Shown here piece after piece: positions 13,825 to 16,440 of a DNA stretch of 16,440 bases; the stretch's first letter is position 1, and every line of letters begins with the position of its first letter. A model generated the notes under the pieces. That model ran no database searches. It saw only the letters and a program-made list of their open reading frames with translations, and was not told where the DNA came from. The position numbers and the translations under genes were made by a program. The DNA comes from an uncultured Oscillibacter sp. (GTDB lineage Bacteria > Bacillota_A > Clostridia > Oscillospirales > Oscillospiraceae): NCBI GenBank assembly GCA_948902155.1, contig CAQVQZ010000024.1:1-16440 (forward strand). The letters are read 5' to 3'.

Positions 13825-14985
13825 TTACGTTTCGTCATAGCGGTCCGGTTTATAGGCCCGCCCTCTGGCATAGGGCCTGTCGCCCACCCGTCCGGCCTCC
13901 GTGGTGCTGCTGGCGGCTTTGGCGGCTTTCACAGCCTTGGCCTCCTGGGCGGCTTTCTGCTTTTCCTTCAGGGTCTGCTTCTGGGTGGCCTGCTGGCGCT
14001 GCTGCTCCTGGAGGACCTTGGCCTCTTCCATTTTCCGCTTCCGCTCCGCCTGCCGGGCCTCATAGCGGGCGTTTTCCTCTTCCTCCAGCCGCTTGTTGAA
14101 AAACTTGCCCATCAAAAACTCCTGCACGGCGGAAATGCCGCTCTGGGCAATCCAGTACAGGCCCAGAGCCGCAGGCATCGTGAAGGCGATATACACGGAA
14201 AACAGGGGCATGAACATCATCATGCGGTTGGCGCTGGCGGCGGAGGGGTCCGTCTGGGGCTGCTGCTTCATGGTGATTTTGGTCAGCAGCACCTGGCTTC
14301 CTCCGGCCAGAATGGGAATCAGAATCAAACCGATGGCAGCCCAGGTAAAGGCGAAGCCCGTAACCATGCTCCAGGGCGTCGCGGCCATGTCCAGGCCGAA
14401 GGACGTGTAGTTCAAGTTGAGCCAGCCGTCCACGCCGCTGCCCAGCTCCGGCATCTCAGAGGCGATGAACTTGACCAGGTTGATCTGCCCGTAGGGCAGA
14501 AGCTGGGTAAACCCGTCCTTGACGACGGCGGCGCCGTCCCGCATCTGCACGATCTTGGACATATCCATCCCCGTGCTGGTGACGGCGTCCACCATCTGCT
14601 GCACCACGTCCCGGCTCAGCATCATGAAGTGGGTGATAGGCTGGCGGATGATGGAGTACAAGGCCAGCAGAATGGGCAGGGGAAGGAAGCTCCAAAGGCA
14701 CCCGGACATGGGGCTGACGCCCTCCTCGGCGTAGAGCTTCTGCATTTCCTCGGCCTGCTTGGTCTGGTTGTTGGCGTATTTTTTCTGAATCTCCTGAAGC
14801 CTGCCGGACATCCGGCTCATGCGCATCATGCTCTTCTTGGACTTCATCTGGAACGGCAGCATGATCAGCTTGGTCACCAGAGTAAAGAGGATGATGGCCA
14901 TGCCGTAGGAGTTGGTCAGGCTGTAGAACAGCCGGACCAGCCAGGCGAAGGGGATACAGATAAAGTATCCGATGGTTGAAAACAT
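13825..14985 (-). CDS. yidC: Membrane protein insertase YidC
   Basis: 386 residues, longer than the roughly 260-290 of SpoIIIJ-type YidC. It inserts and folds membrane proteins, alone or with SecYEG. Membrane segments are seen at 1-21, 28-46 (GMAIILFTLVTKLIMLPF), 97-113, 213-235 and 255-290 (MFMPLFSVYIAFTMPAALGLYW). A cytoplasmic helical hairpin lies at 48-92. The groove residue usually Arg is Lys here (K39), a variant I believe is common in Clostridia. There is no lipobox at the N-terminus, unlike Bacillus SpoIIIJ. The loop at 114-212 is about 100 residues, and the tail from 297 is a charged Gln/Lys/Ala/Glu helix that probably touches the ribosome. GAGAGGA is ten bases before the ATG. Confidence 0.95.
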   Translation of the reverse strand: MFSTIGYFICIPFAWLVRLFYSLTNSYGMAIILFTLVTKLIMLPFQMKSKKSMMRMSRMSGRLQEIQKKYANNQTKQAEEMQKLYAEEGVSPMSGCLWSFLPLPILLALYSIIRQPITHFMMLSRDVVQQMVDAVTSTGMDMSKIVQMRDGAAVVKDGFTQLLPYGQINLVKFIASEMPELGSGVDGWLNLNYTSFGLDMAATPWSMVTGFAFTWAAIGLILIPILAGGSQVLLTKITMKQQPQTDPSAASANRMMMFMPLFSVYIAFTMPAALGLYWIAQSGISAVQEFLMGKFFNKRLEEEENARYEARQAERKRKMEEAKVLQEQQRQQATQKQTLKEKQKAAQEAKAVKAAKAASSTTEAGRVGDRPYARGRAYKPDRYDET

Positions 14986-15044
14986 AGTAAATGTGTCCTC
15001 TCGTTTTCTTCAATGGGAAAATTTTAGCGAAATGGATGTCCCCG

Positions 15045-15419
15045 TCAATGCGGAACATCCCCGCGCCCCTCTCCCTCGTCCCCCCGCGGGGAAGGGGGAA
15101 TGCTCAAGGGGGGACGCAAGTCCCCTCTTGAAAAGCGGCGGAAGGAATGGAGCGGGTGGAGTCCTCGCCGCCTGGCGGCGGGGACGGAACCGAGCGGAAT
15201 TTCTTCCGCCGCCGGTACGGGGTCGTAGCCGCCCTGATGAAAAGGGTTGCACCGCAGGATGCGCTTGAACGCGAGCCAGCTCCCCTTGACCGCGCCGTGC
15301 CTCTCCAGGGCCTCCACAGCGTACTGGGAGCAGGTGGGGATGTAATTGCAGCACCGGGGCCGGCCGGGAGAAATGTTCCGCTGGTAAAACCGCACCAGCC
15401 AGATCAAAATCCACCTCAT
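15045..15419 (-). CDS. yidD: YidD membrane insertion factor with repeat-derived C-terminal extension
   Basis: 124 residues, of which the first 69 are a full-length Yid[20 protein letters not shown] with an amphipathic N-helix, the Cys-rich [16 protein letters not shown], and [13 protein letters not shown], the family's usual end. YidD is a small inner-membrane-associated protein that aids YidC-dependent insertion. Its ATG overlaps the rnpA stop by four bases (ATGA). The frame is open further upstream but that part lies over rnpA. After residue 69 come 55 extra residues ([17 protein letters not shown] and on) rich in Arg, Pro and Gly, encoded by the dispersed repeat at 15139-15212 and adjoining hairpin sequence. 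The extension is probably an accident of repeat insertion that removed the native stop, or it may be trimmed or tolerated. Confidence 0.9.
   Translation of the reverse strand: MRWILIWLVRFYQRNISPGRPRCCNYIPTCSQYAVEALERHGAVKGSWLAFKRILRCNPFHQGGYDPVPAAEEIPLGSVPAARRRGLHPLHSFRRFSRGDLRPPLSIPPSPRGDEGEGRGDVPH
15105..15130. other. 11-bp hairpin with GCAA loop inside the yidD extension
   Basis: CAAGGGGGGAC (15105-15115), loop GCAA, GTCCCCTCTTG (15120-15130). All 11 positions pair, with one G-T. It adjoins the dispersed repeat copy 2 and looks like part of the same composite element. Confidence 0.6.
15139..15212 (+). repeat. Dispersed core repeat, copy 2 (in the 3' end of yidD)
   Basis: Matches the reverse complement of 1058-1131: 24 identical bases at 15140-15163, then a GC-rich hairpin (CGCCGCC...GGCGGCG) in place of the TTCG hairpin of copy 1, then 28 of 31 bases matching. 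The match stops at about 15212, next to the last codon of canonical YidD (15213). Confidence 0.8.
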
Positions 15420-15760
15420 GGCTTGTCCCCCAGCAGGTCCAGCTTCCGGCACAGGCGAAGGAAACCGTCGTTGAGCTCCTTCCAGGGGGCCGTCAGCGTC
15501 CGTCCACGGGCCACCAGGATGATGTCCCACCCCTGCTTGAGGCGGGGGCTGTTGAGCCGGTAGACCTCCCGCAGGCGGCGGCGGGCCCGGTTCCGCTTCA
15601 CGGCGTTCCCCAGCTTCACGGAGACCGTGACGCCGAGGCGGTTGTGCCCCAGGCGGTTTTTCCGGCAGTAGAGCACCATGCCGCTGCCCACCGCCGACGC
15701 GCCCTTCCGGTACAAGAGGCGGAACTCATGATTTTTTTTCAGCGTCACCGCCGCTTTCAT
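15416..15760 (-). CDS. rnpA: Ribonuclease P protein component
   Basis: 114 residues, a normal length. RnpA binds the RNase P RNA and helps it cleave 5' leaders from pre-tRNAs. The RNR signature is [11 protein letters not shown] (55-65), flanked by [13 protein letters not shown] before and WDIILVARG after, and the N-terminus [20 protein letters not shown] is typical. GGGAGGA lies upstream of the ATG. It follows rpmH by 99 bases and overlaps yidD by four (ATGA), as expected for the cluster. Confidence 0.97.
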   Translation of the reverse strand: MKAAVTLKKNHEFRLLYRKGASAVGSGMVLYCRKNRLGHNRLGVTVSVKLGNAVKRNRARRRLREVYRLNSPRLKQGWDIILVARGRTLTAPWKELNDGFLRLCRKLDLLGDKP

Positions 15761-15790
15761 AGGCCATCCTCCCGGAACGGAAACCAGTAC

Positions 15791-15827
15791 AAGGGACGGA
15801 GGAATCCAAACAATTCCAGCCGCCCCT
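15791..15827 (-). other. Imperfect hairpin between rpmH and rnpA
   Basis: GGAAT (15801-15805) pairs with ATTCC (15813-15817) around a seven-base loop, and the stem continues with CGG/CCG and AGGG/CCCT blocks separated by small mismatches. It lies in the 99-base gap. No U-run follows on the minus strand, so a processing or partial-attenuation role that keeps L34 above RnpA is possible but unproven. Confidence 0.4.
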
Positions 15828-15859
15828 GTCAGGACCCGTGTTCAAGTGTCTCCCGCCGC

Positions 15860-16000
15860 TCAATAGGAGAGGCGCGCGCGGCCTTTGGCGCGGCGGCGGG
15901 CCAGAACCTTGCGGCCATTGGCGGTAGCCATGCGCTTGCGGAAGCCGTGGACCTTCTGGCCGTGGAGCTTCTTGGGCTGATAGGTACGTTTCGTTGCCAT
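15860..16000 (-). CDS. rpmH: 50S ribosomal protein L34
   Basis: 46 residues, [20 protein letters not shown], then [20 protein letters not shown] and RARLSY. This is a clear L34, with two residues more at the N-terminus (MAT instead of M before KRTYQPKK) than the usual 44. L34 is a small, very basic protein of the large subunit. The site AGGAGGTG lies seven bases before ATG, the best in the window, as expected for a highly made ribosomal protein. The TGA stop is at 15860-15862. It is the first gene of the rpmH-rnpA-yidD-yidC-jag series. Confidence 0.97.
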   Translation of the reverse strand: MATKRTYQPKKLHGQKVHGFRKRMATANGRKVLARRRAKGRARLSY

Positions 16001-16133
16001 GCTGAGACACCTCCTGTCCATATTCCGTCCGCCCCGAGAAACCGAAGGCGGCGCTTTCCCAACACCGCCCCATCAGTCAAAAGGAAGGGCGGCGCGGCAG
16101 ACAAACATTACAGCGCCATTCGACGCATGGGAT
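16001..16133 (-). other. rpmH 5' leader with GC-rich stems
   Basis: About 125 transcribed bases lie between the promoter and the L34 start. Two stems can form: CGCCGCCC against GGGCGGTG around a 15-base loop, and CCGCC against GGCGG nearer the start codon. No known riboswitch class is recognised. It is long for a simple leader and may hold an unrecognised control element. Confidence 0.4.
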
Positions 16134-16163
16134 AGTATACCATAGTTTCCGAAATGGTGTCAA
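16134..16163 (-). promoter_or_regulatory. rpmH operon promoter
   Basis: On the minus strand TTGACA (16158-16163), an 18-base spacer and TATACT (16134-16139), with TG one base before the -10 (extended). This drives rpmH and probably the four genes behind it. Confidence 0.88.
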
Positions 16164-16329
16164 CAAAAACTTGGAGATTTCCCGCTCTTTTCCGTAGGCC
16201 ATTATAAATAGGTATCACATTCCCGCAAGCAAAATGTTGCCGCGATCATCTCCGCACATTGGAACAGCTCAAACAAAATGCAGGAGTGCTCCGGGTGGAG
16301 AAAAAAATAAAAAAATTTCAAAATATGTC
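16164..16329. other. AT-richer intergenic stretch, no gene seen
   Basis: Between the divergent rpmH and tRNA promoters I see no reading frame with a ribosome site and no DnaA boxes (TTATCCACA-like). The right end, from about 16310 to 16329, is a run of A and T directly before the tRNA -35 box and fits an UP element for RNA polymerase alpha subunits. The rest has no recognised feature. Confidence 0.5.
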
Positions 16330-16358
16330 TTGACAAACGGGGGCCTCTTTCGTATAAT
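16330..16358 (+). promoter_or_regulatory. Strong tRNA promoter, consensus -35 and -10
   Basis: TTGACA (16330-16335), 17-base spacer, TATAAT (16353-16358): both boxes perfect, with an A/T-rich stretch just upstream. Such a promoter is typical of stable RNA genes; tRNA-Val starts 32 bases after the -10. Confidence 0.93.
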
Positions 16359-16390
16359 AGCCCTTGCCGTTTGACGTAAGCGGCAGACCC

Positions 16391-16440
16391 GGGAGCATAG
16401 CTCAGCTGGTTAGAGCATCTGCCTTACAAGCAGGGGGTCA
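16391..16440 (+). tRNA. tRNA-Val (anticodon UAC), 5' part, cut by the window end
   Basis: The first 50 bases of a tRNA: acceptor strand GGGAGCA, D-arm GCTC...GAGC with the AGCTGGTTA loop, and anticodon arm TCTGC-CTTACAA-GCAGG with anticodon TAC at 16425-16427, reading GUA valine codons. The T-arm and acceptor 3' strand are beyond the window. The strong promoter and position suggest the first gene of a tRNA cluster. Confidence 0.93.

Noticed and set aside
13033..14979. 648-codon open frame on the plus strand across jag and yidC
   Set aside because: It spans two well-identified minus-strand genes and their intergenic gap, and the translation is His/Gly/Leu-rich noise.
15420..15530. Longer YidD start, 37 codons upstream
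   Set aside because: That part overlaps rnpA codons in another frame; the ATGA overlap and conserved N-terminus favour the ATG at 15419.
16001..16390. Possible oriC next to rpmH
   Set aside because: No DnaA boxes and no dnaA gene; the divergent gene is tRNA-Val.
1..16440. CRISPR arrays, phage genes, transposases, toxin-antitoxin or defence systems
   Set aside because: No regularly spaced direct repeats and no coding region resembling these families; the window is mostly housekeeping.

Overview
The window is GC-rich DNA with the gene content of a low-GC-type Gram-positive lineage: PcrA with a Tudor-like tail, Mini-RNase III, RqcH, Jag/KhpB, CsaB, a DUF4330 protein and WalJ. That combination, with GC-rich codons throughout, suggests a Clostridia member of the Oscillospiraceae (Flavonifractor/Lawsonibacter/Intestinimonas-like). 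The family assignment is inference; no taxonomic marker is complete enough to prove it. No phage, plasmid, transposase or CRISPR genes are visible. Layout, left to right: (1) 1-860, the 3' two-thirds of a dihydropyrimidinase/hydantoinase gene with its own terminator. (2) 861-1210, a gene-free, hairpin-rich mosaic repeat region. (3) 1211-2411, a lipoprotein gene and a DUF4330 membrane-protein gene, both on the minus strand. (4) 2528-6340, a plus-strand operon behind a clear sigma-A-type promoter: a GT4 glycosyltransferase fused to the CsaB pyruvyl transferase (cell-wall polymer modification), a small TfoX-C-terminal-domain protein, WalJ/YycJ and RlmH. (5) 6393-9616, a minus-strand operon rsmA, small membrane protein, mrnC, rqcH. 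It covers 16S rRNA dimethylation, 23S rRNA maturation and ribosome rescue, so most of the middle of the window serves ribosome biogenesis and quality control (RlmH included). (6) 9762-12873, divergent from rsmA: a CatA-like acyltransferase and PcrA helicase. (7) 12934-16000, minus-strand rpmH-rnpA-yidD-yidC-jag, the membrane-insertion/RNase P cluster that usually sits beside dnaA. Here it is bounded upstream by a tRNA-Val gene with a near-perfect promoter and downstream by a terminator and convergent pcrA. (8) 16391-16440, the 5' part of tRNA-Val(UAC), cut by the window end. The most unusual material is repetitive rather than genic. Two dispersed repeat families each occur twice. One is a roughly 72-bp core around a hairpin; its second copy lies flush with the canonical end of yidD and appears to have given YidD a 55-residue extra tail. 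The other is a hairpin at gene 3' ends whose two copies differ by compensatory changes; it supplies the stop codon region of DUF4330 and the last codons of the GT4-CsaB fusion. A 54-nt hairpin at 944-997 and a mirrored divergent promoter pair between rsmA and the CatA-like gene also stand out.
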